Assembly (NCBI RefSeq): GCF_007559335.1
Contig: NZ_VMBG01000001.1
Location: 496,001 to 560,000 of the forward strand
Origin: Rariglobus hedericola
Lineage (GTDB): Bacteria; Verrucomicrobiota; Verrucomicrobiia; Opitutales; Opitutaceae
Direction: 5' to 3'
Length of the DNA: 64,000 bases
Shown piece after piece: positions 1 to 8,022 of the stretch (the stretch's first letter is position 1; every line of letters begins with the position of its first letter). A model generated the notes under the pieces. The model was not told the DNA's origin. It was given only the letters and a program-made list of their open reading frames with translations, and did no database searches. A program made the translations under genes and the position numbers.

Positions 1-1
1 C

Positions 2-124
2 GGCTCCGCGCTGGTCACCACCGCGGCATCGGCCGGTCCGCTCTCCGTGGATATACGCGGCACCCTGATCAACTTGCAGCTGGTCAAACCTCCCTTCGTA
101 GAACTAAAAAAACCTTCATCATGA
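2..124 (+). CDS. gcvT: Aminomethyltransferase (glycine cleavage T protein), C-terminal end only
   Basis: This is the last 40 codons of a reading frame that enters from the left edge. The tail contains DIRGTLINLQLVKPPFVEL, which resembles the closing beta-barrel strand of GcvT proteins (typical pattern: IRGK..A.VVK.PFV). GcvT transfers the aminomethyl carbon from lipoylated GcvH to tetrahydrofolate in the glycine cleavage system. Its stop codon TGA overlaps the ATG of gcvH in an ATGA arrangement, which implies translational coupling and supports the assignment. Only the C-terminus is present, so catalytic residues cannot be checked. The family call rests on the short motif plus the gcvH neighbour. 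Confidence 0.8.
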   Translation, partial: GSALVTTAASAGPLSVDIRGTLINLQLVKPPFVELKKPSS

Positions 125-504
125 GCAACGTCCCCGCCGATCTCCGTTACGCCAAGTCCCACGAATGGTTAAAGCCTGCCTCTGATGGCACGGCCACGGT
201 CGGAATCACCGACTACGCGCAGAACAGTCTGGGCGACATCACCTACGTGCAGCTCCCCAAAGTGGGCACCGTTTTCGCCGCCGGCCAGGTCTTCGGCGTC
301 GTCGAGTCGGTGAAAGCCGCCTCCGATCTTTATCTGCCGGTCGCCGGTGAAGTGATCGAGGTCAACACGGCGCTCGATTCCGCTCCCGAGACCGTCAATC
401 AGGACGCCTACGGCGCGGGCTGGATTCTCAAACTGAAGCTCACGGCACCGGATTCCGTCAACGGACTGCTCGATGCAGCGGCCTACGAAAAAGCGATCGC
501 CTGA
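121..504 (+). CDS. gcvH: Glycine cleavage system H protein
   Basis: GcvH is the lipoylated carrier that shuttles the methylamine intermediate between the P, T and L proteins of glycine cleavage. At 127 residues it has the usual family length. The lipoyl-attachment region reads GVVESVKAASDLYLPVAGEV, with Lys65 as the predicted lipoylated residue, and the N-terminal YAKSHEWLK and GITDYAQNSLGDI blocks are typical. The start codon overlaps the gcvT stop. A strong intrinsic terminator follows immediately, so gcvH is the last gene of this transcript and a gcvP downstream in the same unit is excluded here. Confidence 0.97.
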   Translation: MSNVPADLRYAKSHEWLKPASDGTATVGITDYAQNSLGDITYVQLPKVGTVFAAGQVFGVVESVKAASDLYLPVAGEVIEVNTALDSAPETVNQDAYGAGWILKLKLTAPDSVNGLLDAAAYEKAIA

Positions 505-524
505 TCAGCTGGTTAATCCCGCAC

Positions 525-559
525 AAAAAAGCCCGGATCGATTCGATCCGGGCTTTTTT
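525..559. terminator. Bidirectional intrinsic terminator between gcvH and the DUF5069-like gene
   Basis: An 11-bp perfect stem (GCCCGGATCGA/TCGATCCGGGC) with almost no loop is flanked by six A on the left and six T on the right. It can therefore terminate transcription from both directions. It sits 20 bases after the gcvH stop, and the next gene converges on it from the right. Confidence 0.93.
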
Positions 560-612
560 ATGTCCAGGCGGGTTCAGGTTTAATGAACGGACTGGCTTGG
601 GCGTCCTTTATT

Positions 613-1146
613 TTAAAAGACTCCGCTGCTGCGACGGACGGCCCAGTCGATGATGGCTGCGTCGTTGCCATCGAAACGCCAGACGAGGTTCAGGAATTCG
701 GCCGGGTGAATGTCATTCGCCATGAAAAATTTACGGTCACCTCCGCAGGCATACATCGTGGAGGAACGGAGTTCGCCGCGGAGTTTGGCGCGGGCCTTGG
801 GAATGATGCGAGGGAGCCATTCGATACCTTCGGCGGTGGCGTTTTTGGCCGGCCAGGTGTCGGGATCGGCGATCACGCCTGTAGGCTGGCCATGTTGGAC
901 GTTGAGGAAGTAATCACGGCGCACGTATTCGATGCCGAGAGCGATGTCGTAGCCGGGTTCGCCTTCGTAGTTGGTCTGGTCCTCGGCGTAGTCGTAGATG
1001 TGCTGCGCGGTGATGCCGTTGCTGGCGAGCCAGGCATTTTCATCGGCGGTGAAATAAGTATCGGCGCCGCGTTGGCCGGAGGCGTAGAGGCTTACGGCCT
1101 TGTCATAAAGTGCGCGAAAGGTTTTGGCGAAAGTGTAGTGGGTCAT
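613..1146 (-). CDS. DUF5069-like protein of unknown function
   Basis: A 177-residue soluble protein with no signal peptide or membrane segment. The central and C-terminal part (WLPRIIPKARAKLRGEL, then CGGDRKFFM...) resembles my recollection of DUF5069 proteins, in which a LPR..DKARA..AG block is followed by D..FF. No catalytic function is known to me for this family. It stands alone: gcvH converges on it through the shared terminator, and rnr lies 97 bases upstream on the same strand. Family membership is moderately sure; function is unknown. Confidence 0.7.
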   Translation of the reverse strand: MTHYTFAKTFRALYDKAVSLYASGQRGADTYFTADENAWLASNGITAQHIYDYAEDQTNYEGEPGYDIALGIEYVRRDYFLNVQHGQPTGVIADPDTWPAKNATAEGIEWLPRIIPKARAKLRGELRSSTMYACGGDRKFFMANDIHPAEFLNLVWRFDGNDAAIIDWAVRRSSGVF

Positions 1147-1170
1147 GAGATGGAAAAGTGGAGTGAGTTT

Positions 1171-1199
1171 AACGCAGGGGCGCTAAGACGCAAAGCGAC
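1171..1199. repeat. Possible dispersed intergenic element (ACGCA...GACGCAAAG type)
   Basis: The short gap between rnr and the DUF5069-like gene contains ACGCAGGGGCGCTAAGACGC followed by AAAG. This is degenerate repetition of an ACGCA(G/A) unit, a style seen in dispersed intergenic repeats of some environmental bacteria. Only one copy is present in the window, so repetitiveness cannot be shown from this sequence alone. Confidence 0.3.
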
Positions 1200-1243
1200 C
1201 GCTGAGAAAAATCAGACGCCGGCAGTGCGTCAGGCGAACCGCT

Positions 1244-3736
1244 TCAGCGCTTCCTGGAGTTTTTAGGCTTTTTAGCCTTGGACGGCTTGGAAGGTTTGGA
1301 TGCCTTGCCCGAGCTGAAAGTTTTTTTCTTCGGGATCGGCACCGAAGGATGCGGTGACGGTTTGTCCATCGGAAGGGCTGAAACCGGAGCGCTTCCGCCG
1401 GAACCTGCGGGGCGGAAATCGATCAAGCGCTTGAAGCGATCCACTTTCTCAACCGCAACATCGAGGTGCGCTGCCAGTTGGTAGGTGTTCTTCGTGCGAC
1501 GTCCGATCAAGGCATCGCCGGCGTTGTTGATCGTGTAAACATCGTCGGACAGCACGGACATCGGGATGAAACCGAACGTCATCGATTCGGTGAGCTCGAC
1601 GAAAAGACCGTTGGGGCGCACGTCGGTGATGACGGCGGCGAAGGTGGATTTCTTTTCCTTGGCGAGTTCGCGCTCGAAGAACTCCAGCAGCTTGATTTTG
1701 ACGCTCTCGCGCTCGGCCTCCGTGGAGTTGATTTCGGTCTGGCTCAGGTGTTCGCCGAGCGTGTCCATCTTGGCGGCGCTGTAACCGTAGTTGTAATTGG
1801 CGGGAGCCTTTTGACCTTCGTGCTTGATCAGGTAGTGATCGAAAACGCGGTGGACAACCAAGTCGGAGTAGCGACGGATCGGCGAGGTAAAGTGCGTGTA
1901 ATCGTTTTTCGCGAGGCCGTAGTGTCCGTCGGGCGAGCCGCGGTAGGCGGCTTTTTTAAGGCTGCGTAGAAGTTGAGTGCGCAACGTGTAGCCCTGCGGA
2001 TGCGTGGAGAGCACGTGAAGGAGCTTAACGATTTCTTCGCGCTTGGAGAGGTCGCCGGTGCGGATGTCCTGCGCGCCGAGAAACTCACGCAGCTCGTTGA
2101 GCTTTTCGACGTCGGGCTCGTCGTGGACGCGATAGATCGACGCGAGCTTTTGCGTCTTGGTCATGCGAGCCACGGTTTCGTTGGCCGCGAGCATGAACTC
2201 TTCGATGAGCTGGTGACTTTCGTCGTGTTCGATTTTTTCGAGGCGGTCGGCGTAGCCCTCGGCGTCGACGAAGACCTTGGTCTCGGGCATGTCGAGGTCG
2301 AGGGAGCCGTTGGCCATGCGGTCCTGCCGGAGCTTGCTGGCGAGCGACCATAGCTGGCGCACCCATTTTTGGAGGTCGGCGAGCTCGGCGTCATCGAGTG
2401 AAGAAAGCGCGCGGCCCGTGGAGCCGGTCTGGTGCTTGGCCGGCAACGGAAGGGCGCGGATTTTTTCGAAACTGTCTTCGAAGAGGAGCGCGTAGGCCTG
2501 TTTGTAGGTGAGGCGTTTGCGGCTGCGGATAACGGTGTTGGCAAACGTGTGTGCTTTGGGGCGGCCCTTGGCATCGAACACGAGGAACACGGCCTTGGTC
2601 AGACGATCCTGGGCTTCGACGAGCGAGCAGAGACCGTTGGACAGTTTTTCGGGCAACATTGGGATGACCGTGCCGACGAGATAGGTCGAGTTGCCGCGAC
2701 GCTGGGCTTCTTTGTCGAGCGCGGTGCCCGATTTCACGTAGGCGGATACATCGGCGATGTGGATGCCGACGCGAATGTCTCCGTTATCCAGATACTCGAG
2801 CGACAAGGCGTCGTCGAAGTCCTTGGCGTCATCGGGATCTATGGTGAACGTGGGGATCTCGCGGTAATCCAGGCGGCCGGTGAGCTCGGCGGGTTGAACC
2901 GTGTTGGGAAGAGAAGCGACCTCGCGCTCGACGGCAGCGGAGAAAGTGGGGTCGAGGTTGTATTTGTGATAAATGCCGGCGAGTTCAGCGCGGGGTTCGA
3001 AGGTCTTGCCGAGGCGCTCGATGATTTCTCCCTGGATGAGCTGACTGCGTTTGGTCCAGTCGGCGAGACGCACGACGACCTTGTCGCCGATAGCCGGAGT
3101 GGGCTCGATTTTGGTTAATGCGGGATCGCCGACGACCACCTCGTGAAACATCCGAGGGTCATCGGGCTTCACGTAGTAGCTGTTACGGATTTTCTGAAGA
3201 TTCCCGACGATGGTGCCGCGCGCTCGCTCGATGACACGGAGGACACGGCCGGTTTGTTCGGTGCCGCGTCCGTCACGACGCTGGCGAATGCCGGGGTTGA
3301 TATAAATTTCAACGGTATCGCCGTGAAAAGCGACGCCGGTGTCATCAGGAAAAATCTGAATGGAGTCGGGTGCGGGGCCGGTGCCTGATTTGGCTAGGAC
3401 AACGTAGGCGGAACCACCGGCGCGGAAGTTGATTTTTCCGAGGTGGGCGTCACCCGAGGGCGCTTCGGCTTTTGGGGTGGAGCCGGAGCCAGCGCCGGAG
3501 CGTGGATGGAAAACCTCGCGCTTGCCGACGGATGATGAAGCACGACCGCCCGGAAGGGCGATGCGATCACCGTTTACGAGGGTGAATTCGCCTTTCGAGA
3601 GCAGCGTGCGAATTTCGTGGGCGAGTTGAGGGCGCAGCTTTTTATTGAGGCCAAGCGCGCGGGAGAGATCAAGAATCGTGGCGGGGCGATAGCCGGGCTG
3701 ACGAAGGAGTTCCAGGAGCGGTTCACGGAATTTCAT
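1244..3736 (-). CDS. rnr: Ribonuclease R (RNB-family 3'-5' exoribonuclease)
   Basis: RNase R degrades structured RNA processively from the 3' end and takes part in RNA quality control. The 830-residue protein has an N-terminal winged-helix region (about 1-60), cold-shock-like OB segments (about 100-280) and the RNB catalytic domain. The metal-binding motif IDPDDAKDFDDA places the key aspartates at D300, D306, D308 and D309. A C-terminal S1 domain follows (around 690-760), ending in a Lys/Ser/Pro-rich tail (SSGKASKPSKPSKAKKPKN) of the kind that aids RNA binding. The length is close to E. coli RNase R. The gene is divergent from glgA with an 82-base gap that must hold both promoters. Confidence 0.96.
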   Translation of the reverse strand: MKFREPLLELLRQPGYRPATILDLSRALGLNKKLRPQLAHEIRTLLSKGEFTLVNGDRIALPGGRASSSVGKREVFHPRSGAGSGSTPKAEAPSGDAHLGKINFRAGGSAYVVLAKSGTGPAPDSIQIFPDDTGVAFHGDTVEIYINPGIRQRRDGRGTEQTGRVLRVIERARGTIVGNLQKIRNSYYVKPDDPRMFHEVVVGDPALTKIEPTPAIGDKVVVRLADWTKRSQLIQGEIIERLGKTFEPRAELAGIYHKYNLDPTFSAAVEREVASLPNTVQPAELTGRLDYREIPTFTIDPDDAKDFDDALSLEYLDNGDIRVGIHIADVSAYVKSGTALDKEAQRRGNSTYLVGTVIPMLPEKLSNGLCSLVEAQDRLTKAVFLVFDAKGRPKAHTFANTVIRSRKRLTYKQAYALLFEDSFEKIRALPLPAKHQTGSTGRALSSLDDAELADLQKWVRQLWSLASKLRQDRMANGSLDLDMPETKVFVDAEGYADRLEKIEHDESHQLIEEFMLAANETVARMTKTQKLASIYRVHDEPDVEKLNELREFLGAQDIRTGDLSKREEIVKLLHVLSTHPQGYTLRTQLLRSLKKAAYRGSPDGHYGLAKNDYTHFTSPIRRYSDLVVHRVFDHYLIKHEGQKAPANYNYGYSAAKMDTLGEHLSQTEINSTEAERESVKIKLLEFFERELAKEKKSTFAAVITDVRPNGLFVELTESMTFGFIPMSVLSDDVYTINNAGDALIGRRTKNTYQLAAHLDVAVEKVDRFKRLIDFRPAGSGGSAPVSALPMDKPSPHPSVPIPKKKTFSSGKASKPSKPSKAKKPKNSRKR

Positions 3737-3818
3737 ATCGTTTCAGGTGCCGTCAAAACCTCGGCCTGTCCGAGTTTTGCAGTGGAAATAAGGCAACGCC
3801 ACGGGTTAGGGTGCGGCG

Positions 3819-5261
3819 ATGAAAATCGTTCAAGTCGCCAGCGAATTGTTCCCCTATGTGAAAACAGGGGGGCTGGCGGATGCAGTGAGTGCTTTGGCGG
3901 GAACCTTGGCCGAGCGGGGGCACGAGGTCTCGGTTTTTTTGCCGGGCTACCGTGCAGCCGTGGATCATCCGCTCGCGGCCGGTGCGCAACGCACATTGGG
4001 CCTGCGCATCGAGATGGGCGACACCTTCATGACCGGCGAAGTGCGGTCTTTTTCCCCGGCTCCGAATCTCACGCTGCATTTGGTGTGTCGCGAGGAGTTC
4101 TTCGACCGTCGCAATCCCTACGGCACGCCGGAGCGCGACTACGAAGACAACCACCACCGGTTCATCTTTTTTTGCAAAGGCGTGGTCGAGGCCATGCGTT
4201 TCATGGAGCTGCGGGCCGATGTGATTCACGGCCACGACTGGCAATGCGGATTGCTGCCGCTGTTGCTGCGGCACACGGAGCAACGTTACGGCATCACGCT
4301 CGCGATGAAGACGGTGTTCACGATTCATAACATCGCGTTTCAAGGCGTGTTCCCGATGCGTTCGTTTTACCGGACCAATCTGCCGGACGAACTCATGGGC
4401 ATCGATGGCGTGGAGTTCTATGGGCAGATGAGCATGATGAAGTCGGGCATTCTGTTCTCCGATCGCGTCACGACGGTGAGTCCGCGTTATGCGCGGGAAA
4501 TCCAGACGGCGGAGTTTGGCTGTGGACTCGACGGCGTGGTGATGACGCGGGCGGATGACATCGTCGGCCTGATCAATGGCATCGATACCGACGTCTGGAA
4601 CCCGGCGACGGACACCTTGATTCCGGCTAACTACACGGTGGATAACCTGACAGGCAAGGCGGGCTGTCGCGCGGACTTGCTCAAGCGCAGCGGATTTGAC
4701 CCGAAGTTCGCCGGTCCGGTTTTTGGCATGGTCTGCCGGCTTACCGAGCAGAAAGGCGTCGATCTCGTGTTGGCCAACGCAGAATTTTTCAAAAAGAACG
4801 ACGTGCGGTTCATCGTGCTGGGCTCGGGAGACAAAGAACTCGAGGCTGGCTTGCGCGAGCTGGTGGCGGCGATTCCCAGTCGTGTGTCGCTCTCGGCGCG
4901 ACTCGATGAAGGCATGAGTCATCTCATCGAGGCGGGCAGCGACTTTTTCCTCATGCCATCGCGCTTTGAACCGTGCGGATTAAACCAGATGTATTCGCAA
5001 GCCTATGGAACGATTCCGCTGGTGACGCGGGTGGGCGGGCTGGCCGACACGGTCATTGACCTTGATCATAATCCGCACGCAGGCACTGGCGTGCTGTTTC
5101 ATCCCAGTGAAGAAGGCGTGAAGGCCGGTTTGGACCGGGCGCTGACGTTGTTTGCGGACAAGACGTCGATGGCCGTGGTGCAGGCTCGCGGCATGCACTC
5201 AGATTTCGGTTGGGATAAGACGGCGCAGGCCTACGAGGACCTTTACGGCGATGCGATCTGA
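3819..5261 (+). CDS. glgA: Glycogen synthase (ADP-glucose type, GT5)
   Basis: GlgA elongates alpha-1,4-glucan chains with ADP-glucose in the cytoplasm. The protein is 480 residues, the usual GT5 length. The N-terminal KTGGLAD motif (K15-D21) binds ADP-glucose. The C-terminal GT-B half carries RFEPCGLNQMYSQAYG with the conserved Glu at about residue 384, and TRVGGLADTV follows. No other glycogen genes are adjacent, so it is an isolated member of the pathway here. It ends 11 bases from a convergent gene without an obvious terminator. Confidence 0.96.
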   Translation: MKIVQVASELFPYVKTGGLADAVSALAGTLAERGHEVSVFLPGYRAAVDHPLAAGAQRTLGLRIEMGDTFMTGEVRSFSPAPNLTLHLVCREEFFDRRNPYGTPERDYEDNHHRFIFFCKGVVEAMRFMELRADVIHGHDWQCGLLPLLLRHTEQRYGITLAMKTVFTIHNIAFQGVFPMRSFYRTNLPDELMGIDGVEFYGQMSMMKSGILFSDRVTTVSPRYAREIQTAEFGCGLDGVVMTRADDIVGLINGIDTDVWNPATDTLIPANYTVDNLTGKAGCRADLLKRSGFDPKFAGPVFGMVCRLTEQKGVDLVLANAEFFKKNDVRFIVLGSGDKELEAGLRELVAAIPSRVSLSARLDEGMSHLIEAGSDFFLMPSRFEPCGLNQMYSQAYGTIPLVTRVGGLADTVIDLDHNPHAGTGVLFHPSEEGVKAGLDRALTLFADKTSMAVVQARGMHSDFGWDKTAQAYEDLYGDAI

Positions 5262-5272
5262 GGGCGGGCCGT

Positions 5273-5950
5273 TTACTTTTTCCCTGCGTAAACGTGATCT
5301 GAATAGGTCACGGTCATTTCCTGATCCAGCGATCGAAACCACATCGCGCGGCCGCGGATTCGCACCGTGACCAGCTTGAGGAAAGTGGGCGTGTCGCCGT
5401 CGGGAAGAGAGTAGGTCATTACTGTGCGCGCTTCCTGGACCTTGACCATGAAGACCGGCGAGAACGGGCCGGTGCTGGCTAGTTCTACTTTTTCAATGGT
5501 GCCCGTGGGGCGGTGCAGTGTGAACGTGGCGCGCATGAATACGGCGGAGTGATCGTCATCGTCGCCCGGCTTGAGCTGGAAACGGTATTCACCGCGTTCG
5601 GCGGTTTCGCTCAGGACTTCACAGGTGCCGGGTGCAATCTGGTCTTTGACGTTGGGCGCGGTTTCGTTGGAGGAACGGCGGGATTTGAGCTCGAGGTATT
5701 TTTGCGTTTCCTCGGTGGTCGGAGCGCGTCCGTCCTGTTGCACGAGCGTCCACAGGCGAAAGTTTTTACCCAAGGGGTCATAGCGCTCCACACGTCCGCG
5801 ATCACCGGCGATGGTGGTTTGGGTGAAGGCCCAGCCCTTCGTTCCTTCCGCATGAAACCCTTTGAGGGCTTCAGCGAGTTCGGGCGGGGTCGGTGCAGCA
5901 ATCAGCGGGCAACCGAGGGCGAGTAGAAAGAGGCAGGCAAACAGGCGCAT
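5273..5950 (-). CDS. Secreted protein of unknown function
   Basis: I start this 225-residue protein at an internal ATG because it is followed directly by a convincing signal peptide (MRLFACLFLLALGCPLIAA). The longer frame upstream encodes an unlikely Arg/Pro-rich stretch. The mature part begins with TPPELAEALKGFHAEGTKGWAF and has a Lys/Arg/Asn-rich middle and an acidic DDDD run. Its beta-rich pattern, with a W-x-LVQQDGRAPT-type segment, vaguely recalls periplasmic proteins of unknown function. I recognise no family or active site. It probably acts in the periplasm. The GreA/GreB-like gene starts only 58 bases upstream on the same strand. Confidence 0.7.
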   Translation of the reverse strand: MRLFACLFLLALGCPLIAAPTPPELAEALKGFHAEGTKGWAFTQTTIAGDRGRVERYDPLGKNFRLWTLVQQDGRAPTTEETQKYLELKSRRSSNETAPNVKDQIAPGTCEVLSETAERGEYRFQLKPGDDDDHSAVFMRATFTLHRPTGTIEKVELASTGPFSPVFMVKVQEARTVMTYSLPDGDTPTFLKLVTVRIRGRAMWFRSLDQEMTVTYSDHVYAGKK

Positions 5951-6008
5951 CCCGACTGAAAAACGCGACGCGGCGGGTGGATGCAATCCTACTCTGCGGG
6001 TTCGCCGG

Positions 6009-6488
6009 TCAGGCCAAGGCCACGACCTTATGGGAAACCGCACCGGTTCGCCCCGGAAGTTGCACGGAATCTCCGGTGACACGCCCGAGCAACTGGCGTC
6101 CCAGCGGGGAAGACGGCGTGACGACGAGGCAGGATTCGCCCGCTTCGTTGATCTCCATGCCGCCGTTGCGAGGGCCGAGAAAGTAAGTCGTCTGCCGACC
6201 CTTCGTTTCGAGTGTGATCACTGCGCCCAAGGCGGCGGGACGGCCGCTGGAAAAATCCGGCAATTCCAAGGTGCGATAGAGCACGATGGACTCGGCGATC
6301 TCGGCGGCGAGGCGGGCCTGGCCTTCGGCGAGATAGGCAGCTTCCTGCCCGCGCATGTCGAATTTACCCTCCTGCTTGTTTTCGGTGCTGGTGGCCTCTT
6401 CGCGCGATTCGTGGGCCGCACGGGCCTGGAGATCGAGTTCTCGTTGGAGCTGGGCGACGATGGCGTCGCGGACGGCTGACTTCTGCAT
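6009..6488 (-). CDS. GreA/GreB-family elongation-factor-like protein
   Basis: The 159-residue protein (start taken at the internal ATG; an upstream GTG would add 8 residues) has a helical N-terminal half and a C-terminal FKBP-like half. The C-terminal block SSPLGRQLLGRVTGDSVQLP matches the Gre C-domain signature (SPLGRALLGK.VGD.V). True GreA/GreB insert an N-terminal coiled-coil into the RNA polymerase secondary channel and use acidic tip residues to stimulate transcript cleavage. Here the corresponding loop reads ENKQEGKFDMRGQEAAYLAE. This resembles a divergent Gre-like subfamily, so cleavage activity is uncertain. It lies between a secreted protein gene and a receiver gene on the same strand. 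Confidence 0.75.
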   Translation of the reverse strand: MQKSAVRDAIVAQLQRELDLQARAAHESREEATSTENKQEGKFDMRGQEAAYLAEGQARLAAEIAESIVLYRTLELPDFSSGRPAALGAVITLETKGRQTTYFLGPRNGGMEINEAGESCLVVTPSSPLGRQLLGRVTGDSVQLPGRTGAVSHKVVALA

Positions 6489-6532
6489 CCGGACCAACGT
6501 AGAGTTCACCACGAATGACGCCAGCGAAACTC

Positions 6533-6916
6533 TCAGGCGTGCGCCGCGGATTCTTTGCGCAAATTGAGAAGTTTTTGCACGCGCTCGGTGAGTTCGCGCG
6601 GGCTGAAGGGCTTGGTGAGATAGTCGAGTGCCCCCAGTTCCAGTCCGAGGCTGCGCGCATCCGTCGTGGCCCAGGCGGTGAGGATCACGATGGGAATGGC
6701 GGCCGTGGCGGCGTCACGACGAAGGATTTCACAGATGCCAAAGCCATCGATGTCGGGTAACATCAGATCCAGCAGGATGAGATCGGGCTTCCGGCGGGCC
6801 ACCGTAGCGAGCGCGTCGTGTCCGTTGGCCGCGGTCATGACTTCGCAACCGGCCCGTGTGAGGTGAAACTGCACAAGGTCGGTCACGTCCTGCTCATCAT
6901 CCACACTGAGAATCAA
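6533..6916 (-). CDS. Single-domain response regulator
   Basis: A 127-residue CheY-like receiver with no output domain. I place the start at a TTG codon because a perfect AAGGAGG Shine-Dalgarno lies 8 bases before it, and the product then begins directly with MILSVDDEQDV. The longer frame adds 29 non-receiver residues. Phosphorylation site residues are visible: acidic pair D6/D7, acceptor D50 (LILLDLMLPDIDG), T80 (VILTAWA) and K102 (YLTKPFS). No kinase is adjacent; the GreA/GreB-like gene follows 44 bases downstream on the same strand. The partner kinase and target are unknown. Confidence 0.88.
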   Translation of the reverse strand: MILSVDDEQDVTDLVQFHLTRAGCEVMTAANGHDALATVARRKPDLILLDLMLPDIDGFGICEILRRDAATAAIPIVILTAWATTDARSLGLELGALDYLTKPFSPRELTERVQKLLNLRKESAAHA

Positions 6917-6919
6917 GGG

Positions 6920-6930
6920 TCGCACCTCCT
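6920..6930 (-). promoter_or_regulatory. Strong Shine-Dalgarno sequence deciding a TTG start
   Basis: Read on the minus strand, AAGGAGG precedes the TTG start of the receiver gene by eight bases. Most genes in this window have weak or no Shine-Dalgarno sequence, so this match is unusual and outweighs the longer reading frame upstream. Confidence 0.75.
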
Positions 6931-7131
6931 TAATATGAACGATATGCGTGTCGGTGCGGTGACGTAAAGGTGACGATGCGGTAAAAAACATGTTCAGCCG
7001 CACCCGTGCACCTCCGTAGTCCTGCGAAAAAACCGTTAAAACAAGAGGTTAGGGCGATCCGTTCTCGCGGCGGGTGGCCGGATCATCATGGTGAGAAATA
7101 GCTAGTGTAACGGCATTTTCAATACACCTAG

Positions 7132-8022
7132 ATGGCCAGAAAAATCAGCTTTCTTAATTACAAGGGCGGCGTCGGAAAAACCTCCTTGATCGTAAACACC
7201 GCAGCCTGTCTGGCAGCGAACGGACGTCGCGTCTTGCTCTGCGATTTTGACACGCAGTCAAATGCCAGCATCTGGCTCATGCGCCTCGAGCGCTGGAACA
7301 AGCTCAATGCCGACGGGCATGGCTCGGTCTATTCGTTCTTCGAGCCGGGCGGCGTTCAACTGGAAGACCTGATCGTGCGCGACGTGGTTCAGGACAAGGG
7401 CGGAAAACCCGCGCTGCCGGGGCTCGATCTGCTGCCGACCACGTTCAACCTCGTTGATCTCGAAAACGAGTTCACGGGCGACCCGCGCCGGCCTGCTTAT
7501 TTGCTTTTTCAGGAGCAGTTGGCCGAAGTGGCGAAGAATTACGATTACGTGCTCTTTGACTGCCCGCCCAATCTGCTGCGCGCCTCGCAGTGCAGCGTTT
7601 TCAGCTCCAACGAAATCTACGTTCCGTCGAATCCCGATGCCCTGAGCCTGATCGGATTCACGCTGTTGGTGGAAAAACTGGGACGTTTTCAGCAGCTCTC
7701 CGCCGGCTTCCGCACCACCGCGATGGGCACGCCGACGCAGATCCGCGGAATCATTTTTAACTCGATCAAGACCGGCGTGGATATCGAGGTGCCGAAAATG
7801 CGAATGCAGCTCCGGCTGAACCAATTCAAGGCCGCCAAGCGCGCCTCATCGGACGCCAAAATTTTTGATACCCAGATACGCGATGCGATGGTGGTGCGCC
7901 GCGCCGTCACGTTGGGGTTGCCCGTCAACCTCATCGGACAGGAAAGCGCCGAAGCCACTCGCGACAACGTTGTCCAAGACTACCGCCAGCTCGCGGCAGA
8001 AATTGAAAGGCATGAACCATGA
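7132..8022 (+). CDS. Orphan ParA/MinD-family ATPase
   Basis: A 296-residue P-loop ATPase with the deviant Walker A motif KGGVGKTS (K11-S18, signature lysine K11), Walker A' D40 (CDFDTQSN) and Walker B FDCPPNLL. Such ATPases form ATP-dependent dimers that bind DNA or membrane and position a cargo (chromosome origin, plasmid, carboxysome, chemoreceptor array, flagellum). There is no ParB, parS-like cluster or gidAB neighbourhood, so this is probably not the chromosome-segregation ParA. Its stop overlaps the ATG of the next gene (ATGA), and a coiled-coil gene follows, so the three products likely form one positioning module. The cargo cannot be told from sequence. Confidence 0.88.
   Translation: MARKISFLNYKGGVGKTSLIVNTAACLAANGRRVLLCDFDTQSNASIWLMRLERWNKLNADGHGSVYSFFEPGGVQLEDLIVRDVVQDKGGKPALPGLDLLPTTFNLVDLENEFTGDPRRPAYLLFQEQLAEVAKNYDYVLFDCPPNLLRASQCSVFSSNEIYVPSNPDALSLIGFTLLVEKLGRFQQLSAGFRTTAMGTPTQIRGIIFNSIKTGVDIEVPKMRMQLRLNQFKAAKRASSDAKIFDTQIRDAMVVRRAVTLGLPVNLIGQESAEATRDNVVQDYRQLAAEIERHEP

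Noticed and set aside
3753-4922. A 389-residue minus-strand frame opposite glgA
   Set aside because: It is His/Arg-rich with no recognisable domain and lies entirely opposite the well-supported glycogen synthase gene or its short upstream gap.
7132-8022. Chromosomal ParA (with ParB and origin nearby)
   Set aside because: No parB, parS-like cluster, dnaA or gid genes are visible, and the neighbours are unknown proteins.
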